NCBI RefSeq assembly: GCF_000814005.1
Contig: NZ_JWLK01000001.1
Span: forward strand, 1,426,001 to 1,490,000
Source of the DNA: Ruegeria sp. ANG-S4
Lineage (GTDB): Bacteria; Pseudomonadota; Alphaproteobacteria; Rhodobacterales; Rhodobacteraceae
Length of the DNA stretch: 64,000 nt
Direction: 5' to 3'
Part shown: in pieces, positions 50,592-60,608 of the stretch
Position numbering within the stretch: position 1 is the first letter of the stretch
How the letters are laid out: each line of letters starts with the position of its first letter
Notes under the pieces: generated by a model
The model's input: the letters and a program-made list of their open reading frames with translations, nothing else
What the model was told of the DNA's origin: nothing
Databases searched by the model: none
Made by a program: the position numbers and the translations under genes

Positions 50592-52022
50592 ATGACCGGC
50601 ACAAAAGAACCCAGCTTTCGCGAGAGTGTTGATCTGATGTTCAATAGGGCGGCGTCCCTGATGGACCTGCCGCCCGGGCTGGAAGAAAAGATCCGTGTCT
50701 GCAACGCGACGTATACCGTCCGTTTCGGCGTTCGTCTGCGGGGCGATATTCACACCTTCACAGGCTACAGATCGGTGCATTCCGAACATATGGAGCCGGT
50801 CAAGGGCGGTATCCGCTATGCCATGGCCGTGAACCAGGACGAGGTCGAGGCGCTTGCGGCGTTGATGACCTACAAGTGCGCGTTGGTCGAAACGCCGTTT
50901 GGTGGGTCAAAGGGTGGATTGCGCATCGACCCGCGCAAATACGAAGAGCATGAGCTGGAGCAGATCACCCGCCGCTTTGCCTATGAATTGGCCAAGCGTG
51001 ATCTGATCAATCCCTCGCAAAACGTACCTGCGCCCGACATGGGAACAGGCGAGCGCGAGATGGCATGGATGGCCGACCAGTACGCCCGGATGAATACGAC
51101 CGACATCAACTCGCGCGCCTGTGTGACCGGCAAGCCGTTGAATGCCGGTGGCATTGCGGGGCGTGTCGAGGCAACCGGGCGGGGTATTCAATACGCCCTG
51201 CGCGAGTTCTTCCGCAATCCGGAAGACATCAAGGCTGCGGGTCTTTCCGGTACGCTGGACGGTAAGCGGGTTGTCGTGCAGGGGCTGGGCAACGTGGGAT
51301 ACCACGCGGCCAAGTTTCTCAGCGAAGAAGACGGTTCGCGCATCGTTGGCGTCATTGAATGGGACGGTGCGCTGTACAACCCGGATGGCATTGACGTTGA
51401 ATCCGTTCGGCAATGGATCGTCAAGCATGGCGGCGTCAAGGACTATCCGGATGCCACACACACGGCCGAGGGCTCTTCGGTGCTGGAGGCGGACTGTGAC
51501 ATTCTGGTTCCGGCCGCACTCGAGGGTGTTATCAACCTGTCCAACGCCGACCGCATCAAGGCACCATTGATCATCGAAGCCGCAAACGGGCCGGTTACAG
51601 CCGGTGCCGATGAGATCTTGCGAAAGAAAGGCACGGTGATCATCCCGGACATGTATGCCAATGCCGGGGGTGTTACGGTGTCTTACTTTGAGTGGGTCAA
51701 AAACCTCAGCCATATCCGTTTTGGCCGCATGCAGCGCCGGCAGGAGGAATCCCGGCACGAATTGATCATCAGCGAACTGGAACGGTTGGACCGTTACCTG
51801 GGCGATGCGTGGTCGATGTCGCCGGATTTCAAATCCAAATACCTGAAAGGTGCGGGCGAACTCGAACTTGTGCGCTCGGGTTTGGATGACACGATGCGGA
51901 TCGCTTATCAGGCGATGCGAGAAGTCTGGCACAGCCGATCTGACGTCGATGACCTGCGCACGGCTGCCTACATCGTGGCGATCGACAGGGTTTCGAAGAG
52001 CTATCGCGCCAAAGGGCTCTGA
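50592..52022 (+). CDS. gdhA: Glutamate dehydrogenase (Glu/Leu/Phe/Val dehydrogenase family)
   Basis: 476 residues. 'MEPVKGGIRYAMAVNQDEVEALAALMTYKCALVETPFGGSKGGLR' holds the substrate and catalytic lysines (K71, K95, K107). The Rossmann motif is 'VVVQGLGNVGYHAAKFL'. It interconverts glutamate and 2-oxoglutarate plus ammonia; cofactor preference is not clear from sequence. CGGAGGATTTT precedes the ATG. Monocistronic. Confidence 0.93.
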   Translation: MTGTKEPSFRESVDLMFNRAASLMDLPPGLEEKIRVCNATYTVRFGVRLRGDIHTFTGYRSVHSEHMEPVKGGIRYAMAVNQDEVEALAALMTYKCALVETPFGGSKGGLRIDPRKYEEHELEQITRRFAYELAKRDLINPSQNVPAPDMGTGEREMAWMADQYARMNTTDINSRACVTGKPLNAGGIAGRVEATGRGIQYALREFFRNPEDIKAAGLSGTLDGKRVVVQGLGNVGYHAAKFLSEEDGSRIVGVIEWDGALYNPDGIDVESVRQWIVKHGGVKDYPDATHTAEGSSVLEADCDILVPAALEGVINLSNADRIKAPLIIEAANGPVTAGADEILRKKGTVIIPDMYANAGGVTVSYFEWVKNLSHIRFGRMQRRQEESRHELIISELERLDRYLGDAWSMSPDFKSKYLKGAGELELVRSGLDDTMRIAYQAMREVWHSRSDVDDLRTAAYIVAIDRVSKSYRAKGL

Positions 52023-52116
52023 GGCCTGAAAAATGACAGCAATCGGGCTTTGACGAAAAGCCCGTTTGCCATACCTTTTCCCCAGCTTAAACAAAGCTCA
52101 AGGGAAAGCAGAGCAG

Positions 52117-53019
52117 ATGAAATTCTCATTGAATTCAAAATGCGCTATCGCGTCCTTGCCTTTGGTGTTTGCCGCAGCCTGCGTGCACGCACAACAGCCG
52201 GGTGGATGGGCCACTTCCGTGGACGGGTTGGCCGTGTTTCAAGGTAGCGCAGATTTAGACGATGGCGGTGATTTCAGCGCATCGCGCGTCTTTTTGCGCG
52301 CAGGCGCGATCAATCGGTTTGAGGACGGGTCCTTTGCCGGCGTGCTGTTCAGCTATGGGCAATTCAACTACGATTTTGGGTCAAGCGAGAACGCACCTTG
52401 GGAAGACATCCGAGATATTCGGATTTCGGTGCCACTGAGATTTGCCCTGGACAACGGCGCCAACGTGTTCGTGTCGCCCCAGCTGCGTTGGGACTATGAA
52501 GAGGGCGCCAGCGCATCCGACGGTTTTACCTACGGTGCGTTCGGCGGGATTTCCTGGGCGTTGACGCCAAACCTGCGGATCGGCCCGGCGATCGGTGTCT
52601 TTTCCGAGATCGGCTCGGACGATTTGGAGGTATTTCCGGCGCTGTTGGTCGACTGGAGTTTTGCCGACCGATGGAACCTGAGCACAGGCGGCGGCGTTGG
52701 CGCCACGCAAGGCCCCGGATTGTCACTGGATTACGCGGTGACAGACGATTTGAAAGTCGGTCTGGCGGTGCGATCCGAACGTGTTCAGTTCCAACTGGAT
52801 GATGAGGGGCTTGCCCCCGGTGGCGTTGGCGAAGACAGCAGTATTCCGGTCGTTCTGTCCGTGCAATACGCGCCAAATCCGGGCATGTCGCTTACGGCCT
52901 TTGCTGGTGCCGAATTCAACGGCGAGTTGACGCTGGAAAACTCATCTGGCCGCGAGGTCAGCCAGCAGGACTATGACACGGCACCAATTGCAGGTCTGGC
53001 CTTTCAGCTACGTTTCTGA
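52117..53019 (+). CDS. Predicted outer-membrane beta-barrel protein
   Basis: 300 residues from ATG 52117 (signal MKFSLNSKCAIASLPL..ACVHAQ; the frame opens earlier at 52066 without one). The mature part alternates hydrophobic and polar residues in about twelve strands with Gly/Asp-rich turns and ends in 'GLAFQLRF', the aromatic C-terminus recognised by the BAM complex. Family unknown to me; it resembles MipA/OmpV-like or DUF-type small barrels only in general form. Confidence 0.7.
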   Translation: MKFSLNSKCAIASLPLVFAAACVHAQQPGGWATSVDGLAVFQGSADLDDGGDFSASRVFLRAGAINRFEDGSFAGVLFSYGQFNYDFGSSENAPWEDIRDIRISVPLRFALDNGANVFVSPQLRWDYEEGASASDGFTYGAFGGISWALTPNLRIGPAIGVFSEIGSDDLEVFPALLVDWSFADRWNLSTGGGVGATQGPGLSLDYAVTDDLKVGLAVRSERVQFQLDDEGLAPGGVGEDSSIPVVLSVQYAPNPGMSLTAFAGAEFNGELTLENSSGREVSQQDYDTAPIAGLAFQLRF

Positions 53020-53161
53020 AAACGACGCGAAAATCGCAATCTGCCCGGTTTTCGTCGCGCATAGACAAGTGCGGGTCGAAAACGTACGCGGAACGTCTGA
53101 GTGACGTTGCTAATGCTGATCAGAGTTGGTTTGATGCCGACACACCCGCAAGGAGGTTCGA

Positions 53162-54415
53162 ATGCGTTTTTCCGGCTTGCGCGTCCTCAAAGAGGGCCTG
53201 ACCGGCAACAAGGGCTGGACGCCGCATTGGCGCGATCCCGAGCCCAAATCCGAATATGATATCGTCATCATTGGTGGTGGCGGTCACGGGCTGAGTACAG
53301 CCTTTTACCTGGCCAAGGAACATGGTCTGACGAATGTGGCGGTGCTGGAAAAGGGCTACATTGGCGGCGGCAATGTCGGGCGAAACACGACGGTTGTTCG
53401 CGCGAATTACTTTCTTCCGGGAAACTCGGAATTCTATTCACATTCGCTGAAACTGTGGGAGGGGCTTGAGGAAGAGCTCAACTATAACGTCATGCATTCG
53501 CAGCGTGGGTTGATCAATCTGTTCCATTCGGACGGGCAACGCGACGACGCAGCGCGGCGCGGTAACATGATGATCAGTCAGGGCGACGACGCGATCCTGT
53601 TGGGCCGTGACGAATTGCGGGAAATGCTGCCTTACCTGAATTACGATGATCTTCGCTTTCCGCTGTACGGAGGCCTGTATCATCCGCGCGGAGGCACGGC
53701 GCGGCATGACGCGGTGGCTTGGGGTTATGCGCGTGGCGCAGACCAACGTGGCGTGGACATGATCCAGAACTGCGAAGTGACCGGCATCGATATCGAGAAC
53801 GGGGTTGTTCGTGGTGTGCAAACCTCGCGCGGGCCGATCCGTGCCAAGAAGGTGGCGATGGTCGCAGCAGGTCGGTCAGGGCAGGTTGCGGCAATGGCCG
53901 GAATGCGGTTGCCGATCGAGAGCCACATCCTGCAAGCGTTTGTAACGGAAGGTCTGAAACCCTGCATTGATCACGTCGTGACCTTTGGGATGGGACACTT
54001 TTATATCAGCCAATCGGACAAGGGCGGTTTGGTCTTTGGCGGCGATCTGGATTTCTATGCCTCATATGCGGCGCGGGGTAATTTGCCGACCGTTGAAAGC
54101 GTGATGGAAGCCGGGATGGCACTGATGCCGATGATCGGAAAGGCGCAGGTGCTGCGGTCATGGGGCGGGATCATGGATATGTCGCCCGATGGCTCTCCGA
54201 TCATCGACAAAACCGATATCGAAGGGCTCTATCTGAATTGCGGCTGGAACTACGGCGGGTTCAAGGCTGTTCCGGGTTCGGGCAATGTGTTCGCCCATCT
54301 GATCGCGACAGATCGGTATCACGAGAATGCAACCGGGTTCCAACTGGATCGTTTCCGCACCGGGCGCGGGATCATCGATGAAGAGGGCAAGGGCTCTCAA
54401 CACAATCTGCATTGA
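53162..54415 (+). CDS. soxB: Sarcosine oxidase beta subunit
   Basis: 417 residues. FAD-binding start 'YDIVIIGGGGHGLSTAFYLAKEHG' and 'AVLEKGYIGGGNVGRNTTVVRANY', characteristic of SoxB of the heterotetrameric enzyme, which carries the flavin that oxidises sarcosine. AAGGAGGTTCGA precedes the ATG. First gene of soxBDAG; a 55-nt gap before soxD holds an AT-rich motif. Confidence 0.95.
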   Translation: MRFSGLRVLKEGLTGNKGWTPHWRDPEPKSEYDIVIIGGGGHGLSTAFYLAKEHGLTNVAVLEKGYIGGGNVGRNTTVVRANYFLPGNSEFYSHSLKLWEGLEEELNYNVMHSQRGLINLFHSDGQRDDAARRGNMMISQGDDAILLGRDELREMLPYLNYDDLRFPLYGGLYHPRGGTARHDAVAWGYARGADQRGVDMIQNCEVTGIDIENGVVRGVQTSRGPIRAKKVAMVAAGRSGQVAAMAGMRLPIESHILQAFVTEGLKPCIDHVVTFGMGHFYISQSDKGGLVFGGDLDFYASYAARGNLPTVESVMEAGMALMPMIGKAQVLRSWGGIMDMSPDGSPIIDKTDIEGLYLNCGWNYGGFKAVPGSGNVFAHLIATDRYHENATGFQLDRFRTGRGIIDEEGKGSQHNLH

Positions 54416-54434
54416 GGGTGGCGATGTCGGATTT

Positions 54435-54457
54435 GAGTATTTTTGAAAAGATGAAGG
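54435..54457 (+). repeat. AT-rich motif GAGTATTTTTGAAAAGATGAAG, copy B
   Basis: Within the soxB-soxD gap. It matches the element at 42177-42199 (other strand) in GAGTATTT, a G-AAAA block and GAT-AAG. Being inside an operon, it is transcribed. Confidence 0.45.
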
Positions 54458-54470
54458 TGGGGGCACGGGC

Positions 54471-54734
54471 ATGAGGATTACCTGTCCGTATTGCGGCGAG
54501 CGGGATCGGCGCGAGTTCTACTATCGCGGCGCGGCTGTTGATCTGGAGCGTCCGGCGCCGGATGCAGGTGAAGACGCCTGGAATGATTTTGTCTATCTGC
54601 GGGATAATCCGGCTGGTGTGACCCGAGAGCTTTGGTGTCACGAAGGTGGCTGTGGCGCGTGGATCGTGGTCACACGGAACACGGTCACGCACGAAATCCT
54701 CGGGTCGCAATTGGCATCAGAGGTGAAGCGATGA
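54471..54734 (+). CDS. soxD: Sarcosine oxidase delta subunit
   Basis: 87 residues with the SoxD zinc site: 'ITCPYCGERDRREFYYRG' (Cys4/Cys7 region) and 'LWCHEGGCGAWIVVTRNTVTH'. Small zinc-binding subunit of heterotetrameric sarcosine oxidase. Its stop overlaps the soxA start (ATGA at 54731). Confidence 0.95.
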   Translation: MRITCPYCGERDRREFYYRGAAVDLERPAPDAGEDAWNDFVYLRDNPAGVTRELWCHEGGCGAWIVVTRNTVTHEILGSQLASEVKR

Positions 54735-57664
54735 GGATTGAGGGCAAAGGTCTGATTGATCGGTCGGAAACCGTTCCCTTCGTTTTTGATGGCGTCCGCT
54801 ATACCGGTTTTCGCGGCGACACCCTGGCGTCCGCTTTGTTGGCAAACGAGCAACGTCTGATGGGGCGGTCGTTCAAATACCACCGTCCGCGCGGTGTTTT
54901 GACAGCCGGTAGCGAGGAACCCAACGCGTTGGTGACAGTCGGCGAAGGCGCGGCGCAAAACCCGAACGTGCGCGCGACGATGCAGGAGATCTATCCCGAG
55001 CTTTCCGCGCGCAGCCAAAACCGCTGGCCCAGCCTGAATTTTGATCTGATGTCAATCAATGATCTGGCCGCGCCGTTTCTGGGGGCGGGTTTTTACTACA
55101 AGACTTTTATGTGGCCCAAGAGCTTTTGGGAAAAGCTGTACGAACCGGTCATTCGCCGTGCGGCGGGTCTTGGGGCGCTGTCCGGCGCAGACAACGTGGA
55201 CAAATACGAAAGCGCCTATGCGTTCTGCGATCTGCTGGTCATTGGCGCGGGCCCCGCCGGGCTGATGGCGGCCTTGGTCGCGGCGCGCGCTGGTGCGGAT
55301 GTCATCCTGGCTGACGAGAATGCGCGCATGGGCGGGCGACTGCTGTCCGAGACCTACGCGGTTGACGGCAAACCGGGCCATGTGTGGGCCGATGAGGTGC
55401 TGAGCCAGCTTGAGGCGATGGAAAACGTACGCCTGATGACGCGAACGACGATCGCGGGTGCTTATGATCAAGGCACGTTCGCCGCTTTGGAACGTTTTGG
55501 GCACCACACAGAACATCGCCCAAGCGGGGCACCGCTGGAGACGTATTGGAGGATCGTCGCAAAACGTTCTGTTCTTGCAGCGGGTGCGCTGGAACGGCCG
55601 GTCGCGTTCCGGGATAATGATCGCCCCGGCATCATGACCGCGGGCGCGGTGCGGGCCTATCTGAACCGGTGGGGCGTCAGCCCGGGGCGGAACGTTTCGA
55701 TCTTTGGAAATACGGATGACATTCACCGGACAGCGCGAGACTTGTTGGATGCCGGAGTTCACGTCGCGGCGGTCATCGACAGCCGTCACGACGCGCCGCT
55801 GTCGAATGAGTACGAGGTGCTTCGCGGGGCGCAGGTATGCGGCAGCACGGGACGCAAGGGGCTTGAGGCCATAACGGTTCGTCGCGCCAGTGGCGAGGAG
55901 CGTATTCACACCGACTGCCTTGCCATGACGGGAGGCTGGAACCCGTCGGTTCATCTGACCTGTCATATGAATGGTCGCCCTACCTGGAACCGTGACATCG
56001 AAGCGTTTGTGCCGACGCCCGGCGCGATACCCGGGATGATCACGGCTGGTGCTTGCAACGGATCTTTCTCGACCGTGTCCTGCCTGCGGGACGGGATCGA
56101 AGCGGCCAAATCGTCGTTAGCCGAACTGGGCCTCAAAGCACCCAAAACCCCTGTGCCCGACGCGGAAGATGATCCGTATAACATTTCCCAGCTTTGGGCG
56201 GTTCCCGGCACAGGGCGGGCTTGGCTGGACTTTCAGAACGACGTCACGGTCAAGGATGTGAAACAAGCCGCGACCGAGAATTTTCGGTCTGTCGAGCATA
56301 TGAAGCGCTATACAACGCAGGGTATGGCGACCGATCAGGGAAAGAACTCGAACGTCGCTGCGTTGGCGGTTCTGGCCGATGCGACCGGTCGTGGCATTCC
56401 CGAGACGGGCACGACCACGTTCCGCCCGCCTTATTCGCCGATCGCCATTGCGGCGCTGGGCGCGGGGGCCGAGGGCAGTGCCTTCAAGCCGCAACGTTTC
56501 ACGACTTCTCACCCGGCAAGTCTGAAACGGAATGCGCCGATGATCGAGGCGGGGTTGTGGTATCGCCCGAGCTATTTCTCGAAAGATGGCGAGACCACCT
56601 GGCGGCAATCCTGCGACCGCGAGGTCAATATGGTGCGGCAGGCGGTTGGGATCTGCGACGTGTCGACCCTCGGCAAGATCGACATTCAGGGCCCCGACGC
56701 GGGCGCGTTTCTGGATTTCGTCTACACGAATATGTTCTCGACCCTGAAAGTTGGCCGTACCCGGTACGGTCTGATGCTGCGCGAGGACGGGTACGTCATG
56801 GATGACGGCACCACGGCGCGGCTGGGTGAGACGCATTACCTGATGACCACCACAACCGCCGCAGCGGGTGAGGTAATGAAACATCTGGAGTTCGTGCATC
56901 AGGGCCTGCGCCCGGATCTGGATGTGACCTTTACGTCGGTGACGGAACACTGGGCGCAATTCGCGGTGGCCGGGCCTAAATCGCGCGAGCTGCTGAGTGC
57001 GCTGTTGGACACGCCGCTGGACGACGAGAACTGGCCATTCATGGCTTGCGGTCCGGTTTCCGTGTTGGGGGTTCAGGGACGGTTGTTCCGCATCTCGTTT
57101 TCGGGCGAACATGCCTATGAGATCGCGGTGCCCGCGCGGTATGGCGCGAACCTGTTTGACATCCTGACCGAACGCGCCGAGGCGCTTGGCGGTGGACTAT
57201 ACGGGATGGAGGCGCTGAACGTTCTGCGGATCGAGAAAGGTTTTATCACTCACGCAGAAATCCACGGGCGTACAACGGCCTATGACATCGGCATGGGCCG
57301 CATGGTGTCGCAGAAGAAAGACTGCATCGGCAAGACCATGTCCGAACGCCCCGGGTTGGAAGAAGCAGGTCGCGAGCGGTTGGTCGGGCTGAAACCCATC
57401 GGCGAAAGCAAGGAGCTTTTGGCGGGCGCGCATCTGTATAACGAAGAGGCCGAGCCGGTGCGCACCAACGATCAGGGCTATCTGACCTCGGTGTGTTACT
57501 CGCCGACGATGGAAACCATGCTTGGATTGGCGTTCCTGGCAGATGGGCCTGACAGGTACGGAGAGATCGTGAAAATGGTAGATCATCTGCGTGATGTCAC
57601 GACGCTCTGCGAAGTGGTGAACCCGGTTTTCTTTGACCCGGAAGGAGGGCGCGTCCGTGGATAA
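54731..57664 (+). CDS. soxA: Sarcosine oxidase alpha subunit
   Basis: 977 residues from ATG 54731. An N-terminal 2Fe-2S-ferredoxin-like fold without iron ('FVFDGVRYTGFRGDTLASALLANE'), an NAD-binding domain ('DLLVIGAGPAGLMAALVAARAGADVILADE', about 170-200), and a C-terminal GcvT-like tetrahydrofolate-binding half (from about 590, 'FDILTERAEALGGGLYGMEALNVLRIEKGFI'). It takes the methylene group to give 5,10-methylene-THF. No folate genes (glyA, purU, folD) follow in this window, unlike many sox operons. Confidence 0.96.
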   Translation: MRIEGKGLIDRSETVPFVFDGVRYTGFRGDTLASALLANEQRLMGRSFKYHRPRGVLTAGSEEPNALVTVGEGAAQNPNVRATMQEIYPELSARSQNRWPSLNFDLMSINDLAAPFLGAGFYYKTFMWPKSFWEKLYEPVIRRAAGLGALSGADNVDKYESAYAFCDLLVIGAGPAGLMAALVAARAGADVILADENARMGGRLLSETYAVDGKPGHVWADEVLSQLEAMENVRLMTRTTIAGAYDQGTFAALERFGHHTEHRPSGAPLETYWRIVAKRSVLAAGALERPVAFRDNDRPGIMTAGAVRAYLNRWGVSPGRNVSIFGNTDDIHRTARDLLDAGVHVAAVIDSRHDAPLSNEYEVLRGAQVCGSTGRKGLEAITVRRASGEERIHTDCLAMTGGWNPSVHLTCHMNGRPTWNRDIEAFVPTPGAIPGMITAGACNGSFSTVSCLRDGIEAAKSSLAELGLKAPKTPVPDAEDDPYNISQLWAVPGTGRAWLDFQNDVTVKDVKQAATENFRSVEHMKRYTTQGMATDQGKNSNVAALAVLADATGRGIPETGTTTFRPPYSPIAIAALGAGAEGSAFKPQRFTTSHPASLKRNAPMIEAGLWYRPSYFSKDGETTWRQSCDREVNMVRQAVGICDVSTLGKIDIQGPDAGAFLDFVYTNMFSTLKVGRTRYGLMLREDGYVMDDGTTARLGETHYLMTTTTAAAGEVMKHLEFVHQGLRPDLDVTFTSVTEHWAQFAVAGPKSRELLSALLDTPLDDENWPFMACGPVSVLGVQGRLFRISFSGEHAYEIAVPARYGANLFDILTERAEALGGGLYGMEALNVLRIEKGFITHAEIHGRTTAYDIGMGRMVSQKKDCIGKTMSERPGLEEAGRERLVGLKPIGESKELLAGAHLYNEEAEPVRTNDQGYLTSVCYSPTMETMLGLAFLADGPDRYGEIVKMVDHLRDVTTLCEVVNPVFFDPEGGRVRG

Positions 57665-58202
57665 ACTGATAGCCAAAACGCCCTGCGACGGGCTGCTGCC
57701 GCTGAGTGTGGGCACAGTAAAGCTGAGCGAAGAAGATGTGGGCGCGATCCATTCAATCTCTCCCTACAAAGGCAAACAAAAAGCTGTGTCCGAGGCCATG
57801 AAAGTGGCGCATGGCATGGCTTATCCTTCGGCCAACAGATCGACCGGAAAGGCGGGTGCACGGGCCGTTTGGTTCGGTCCGGCCCATGCGATGATGATGG
57901 GCCCCGAACCTGATCCTGCCCTGTCGGAAAACGCGGCCATTGTAGATCAATCAGATGCGTGGGCGGTTGTCCGGCTGGAAGGCGCAGGCGTGGAAGACGT
58001 ACTTGCACGCGTGGTGCCCGTTGATCTGCGCAAAGCGCAGTTTAAACGCGGGCATACCGCGAGAACCCTTTTGTTCCATATGACCGCGTCGATTACCCGC
58101 GTCGGTGAAAACGCGTTTCAGATCATGGTTTTCCGATCCATGGCCGGGACGTTGGTTCACGATTTGAAAAGGGCGATGGAAGGCGTTGCCGCGCGCGGGT
58201 AA
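57657..58202 (+). CDS. soxG: Sarcosine oxidase gamma subunit
   Basis: 181 residues from GTG 57657, with GGAGGG seven nt upstream; the frame opens at TTG 57633, inside soxA. 'AAIVDQSDAWAVVRLEGAGVEDVLARVVPVDLR..FKRGHTARTLLFHM' is typical of SoxG, a GcvT-like companion of soxA. Overlaps the soxA end by 8 nt. Confidence 0.92.
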   Translation: MDKLIAKTPCDGLLPLSVGTVKLSEEDVGAIHSISPYKGKQKAVSEAMKVAHGMAYPSANRSTGKAGARAVWFGPAHAMMMGPEPDPALSENAAIVDQSDAWAVVRLEGAGVEDVLARVVPVDLRKAQFKRGHTARTLLFHMTASITRVGENAFQIMVFRSMAGTLVHDLKRAMEGVAARG

Positions 58203-58236
58203 ACTGCGCTGAAAGAAACGAATCCGGGAGACCCCC

Positions 58237-58533
58237 ATGTTGCGTATCGCCATTGTCGCGGCTCTACTTGCCACCCCCGTGGCTGCTCAGGACACCAAAG
58301 AACAAAGCTGCCAGTATCAGGCCGATGTCGTGGCAGCGATACAGCAGGCACGGCTGGACCGGGTCAAGGAACGCGACGTGGTGCAGGCGGTGGCTGACAG
58401 CGGCCCGACATGGCCCGAGAATTACAACGCGGCGATCCCTCTGATCACCCCTTGGGTCTATGAACAAAAGATGCGCGATGTACGCAACAAGGATTTGGGC
58501 GCGGCCTGGTTGGAGCTGTGTCTTCAGCAATAA
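58237..58533 (+). CDS. Small secreted protein of unknown function
   Basis: 98 residues with a cleavable signal (MLRIAIVAALLATPVAAQ) and a mature part of about 80 residues with two Cys (CQYQADVV near the start, LCLQQ at the end) that could pair. Mostly helical. Located between soxG and dnaG. No family recognised. Confidence 0.7.
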   Translation: MLRIAIVAALLATPVAAQDTKEQSCQYQADVVAAIQQARLDRVKERDVVQAVADSGPTWPENYNAAIPLITPWVYEQKMRDVRNKDLGAAWLELCLQQ

Positions 58534-58613
58534 TCCACAATCCGCGCAATTCGCTGTGGACAAACGCGCGTCATCCCCTTGGCGCGCGTTTCCATTTCTG
58601 GCAGGTTTGAGCC

Positions 58614-60560
58614 ATGTCTTTGCCCCCCGGATTTCTGGATGAACTGCGTTCGCGCCTCAGCCTGTCTCAGGTCGTGGGGCGCAAGGTCACGTGGGACCCG
58701 CGCAAATCCAATCAGGGCAAGGGCGATATGTGGGCGCCGTGCCCGTTTCATCAGGAAAAAACCGCCTCTTTCCACGTCGATGATCGCAAAGGCTATTACT
58801 ACTGCTTTGGATGTCACGCCAAAGGCGACGCAATCACCTTTGTGCGGGAAACCGAGAACGTGCCGTTTATCGAAGCCGTTGAGATTCTGGCGCGCGAGGC
58901 GGGCATGCCCATGCCCGCGCGGGATCCAAAAGCGCAGGAAAAGCAGGATCGGCGGTCGCAACTGGCCGAGGTGATGGAGCAGGCGGTTCAGTTCTTTCGC
59001 CTGCAGCTCAAGACCGGCGCTGGGTCTCCCGCGCGCGATTACCTGACCCGCCGCGGTCTGGATGCAAAGGCTCTGGACCGATGGGAGATCGGGTTTGCTC
59101 CGGACGGTTGGCAAGCGCTTTGGGATCATTTGCGCGGCAAAAACGTGGACGAGGAATTGATCCTTGCCGCTGGTCTGGCCAAGCCATCGAACAAAGGCAA
59201 GAAGCCTTATGACACGTTCCGCAACCGGATCATGTACCCGATCCGCGATCCACGCGGGCGTTGCATTGCGTTTGGTGGTCGGGCGATGGACCCCAACGAC
59301 AATGCCAAATACCTGAACTCGCCCGAGACGGAGTTGTTCGACAAGGGGCGCAGCCTCTACAACCATGGCCCCGCGCGCGAGGCGGCGGGCAAGGGGCAGC
59401 CCCTCATTGTGGCCGAAGGGTATATGGACGTCATCGCGCTGGCCGAAGCTGGGTTTGGAGCCTCGGTTGCGCCGCTGGGAACCGCGATCACTGAGCATCA
59501 GTTGCAGCTTTTGTGGCGCATCTCGGACGAGCCGATCATTGCGCTGGATGGCGATACTGCGGGATTGCGTGCGGCGATGCGTGCGGTCGATCTGGCGCTG
59601 CCGTTGCTGGAGGCCGGCAAATCACTCCGCTTTGCCCTGATGCCCGAGGGGCAGGACCCTGATGACCTGCTGCGCGCCGATGGGGCAGGGGCGGTGCAAT
59701 CGGTTCTCGACGACGCCATTCCGATGGTCAAGCTGCTGTGGCAGCGCGAGACCGAAGGCAAAGTGTTCGACAGTCCCGAACGAAAGGCGGCGCTGGACAA
59801 ATCGTTGCGAGAGAAGATCCGGCTGATCCGCGATCCATCTATTCGTTCGCACTATGGTCAAGAAATAAAGGACCTGCGCTGGCAATTATTCCGCCCCCAG
59901 CGACAACCTCAGAACCGCAACTGGCAACCGCGCGGCAAATGGCAGCCGCAGCAACCAGCCAGTCCCGGTGCACGTACATCGTTTCTGGCGTCGTCTGAGA
60001 ATGCCGATATTCAGTTGCGCGAGGCGGCCATTCTGGCGATTGCGGTGCTTAATCCCGATGTTGTTGTTCAGTTCGAACAGCAATTAGAGGACATGGAATG
60101 CCAGAACCCGGATTACGCCGCGCTGCGCGACGCGATCCTGCGTCATGCCATCGACGATCCCGAAAATCTAAAAGACCACATTGTGCAAACTTTGGGTCCT
60201 GAACCCCTTGAAAACCTGCTGGCCCTTCGCCATGTCGCTGTGATCCCCTGTGTGTACAAACCGGGCGACGTTGAAAAGGCCGAGATGACGCTGGCCGAGG
60301 AACTCGCAAAGATCAAAGCGCTCCGGGGGTTGGATGCTGAGATTGCCGAAGCGGCGGAGGAGTTGTCTGATCTGGCCGATGAGGCGCTGACATACCGGCT
60401 GGCCCAAGCCGCCGAAGAGCGCAACCGTACAAGCCGTAGCCAGAATGAAGACAAGGCCGTTTTCGACATCGCCGACAATGGTGCGCGAATCAACCGCGAC
60501 GAGAAAGACGCATTTGAGGCCATCATGTCAGGCATCAATTTCGAGCGGAAACGTCGATAA
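58614..60560 (+). CDS. dnaG: DNA primase
   Basis: 648 residues. CHC2 zinc finger with C43, H46, C64, C67 (CPFHQEKTASFHVDD..YYYCFGCHAKGD), the RNA-polymerase core with TOPRIM motifs 'LIVAEGYMDVIALAEAG' and 'IIALDGDTAGLRA', and a C-terminal helicase-interaction region. It makes primers for replication. The dnaG-rpoD order is the conserved macromolecular-synthesis arrangement. Confidence 0.97.
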   Translation: MSLPPGFLDELRSRLSLSQVVGRKVTWDPRKSNQGKGDMWAPCPFHQEKTASFHVDDRKGYYYCFGCHAKGDAITFVRETENVPFIEAVEILAREAGMPMPARDPKAQEKQDRRSQLAEVMEQAVQFFRLQLKTGAGSPARDYLTRRGLDAKALDRWEIGFAPDGWQALWDHLRGKNVDEELILAAGLAKPSNKGKKPYDTFRNRIMYPIRDPRGRCIAFGGRAMDPNDNAKYLNSPETELFDKGRSLYNHGPAREAAGKGQPLIVAEGYMDVIALAEAGFGASVAPLGTAITEHQLQLLWRISDEPIIALDGDTAGLRAAMRAVDLALPLLEAGKSLRFALMPEGQDPDDLLRADGAGAVQSVLDDAIPMVKLLWQRETEGKVFDSPERKAALDKSLREKIRLIRDPSIRSHYGQEIKDLRWQLFRPQRQPQNRNWQPRGKWQPQQPASPGARTSFLASSENADIQLREAAILAIAVLNPDVVVQFEQQLEDMECQNPDYAALRDAILRHAIDDPENLKDHIVQTLGPEPLENLLALRHVAVIPCVYKPGDVEKAEMTLAEELAKIKALRGLDAEIAEAAEELSDLADEALTYRLAQAAEERNRTSRSQNEDKAVFDIADNGARINRDEKDAFEAIMSGINFERKRR

Positions 60561-60608
60561 AGTGATGTTTTCGTAAGGCACTGGAAAAGAAAAACGGGTA
60601 AACGGGTG

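Noticed and set aside
50907..52094. 395-residue open frame on the minus strand over gdhA
   Set aside because: Shadow of glutamate dehydrogenase, with no motifs or ribosome site.
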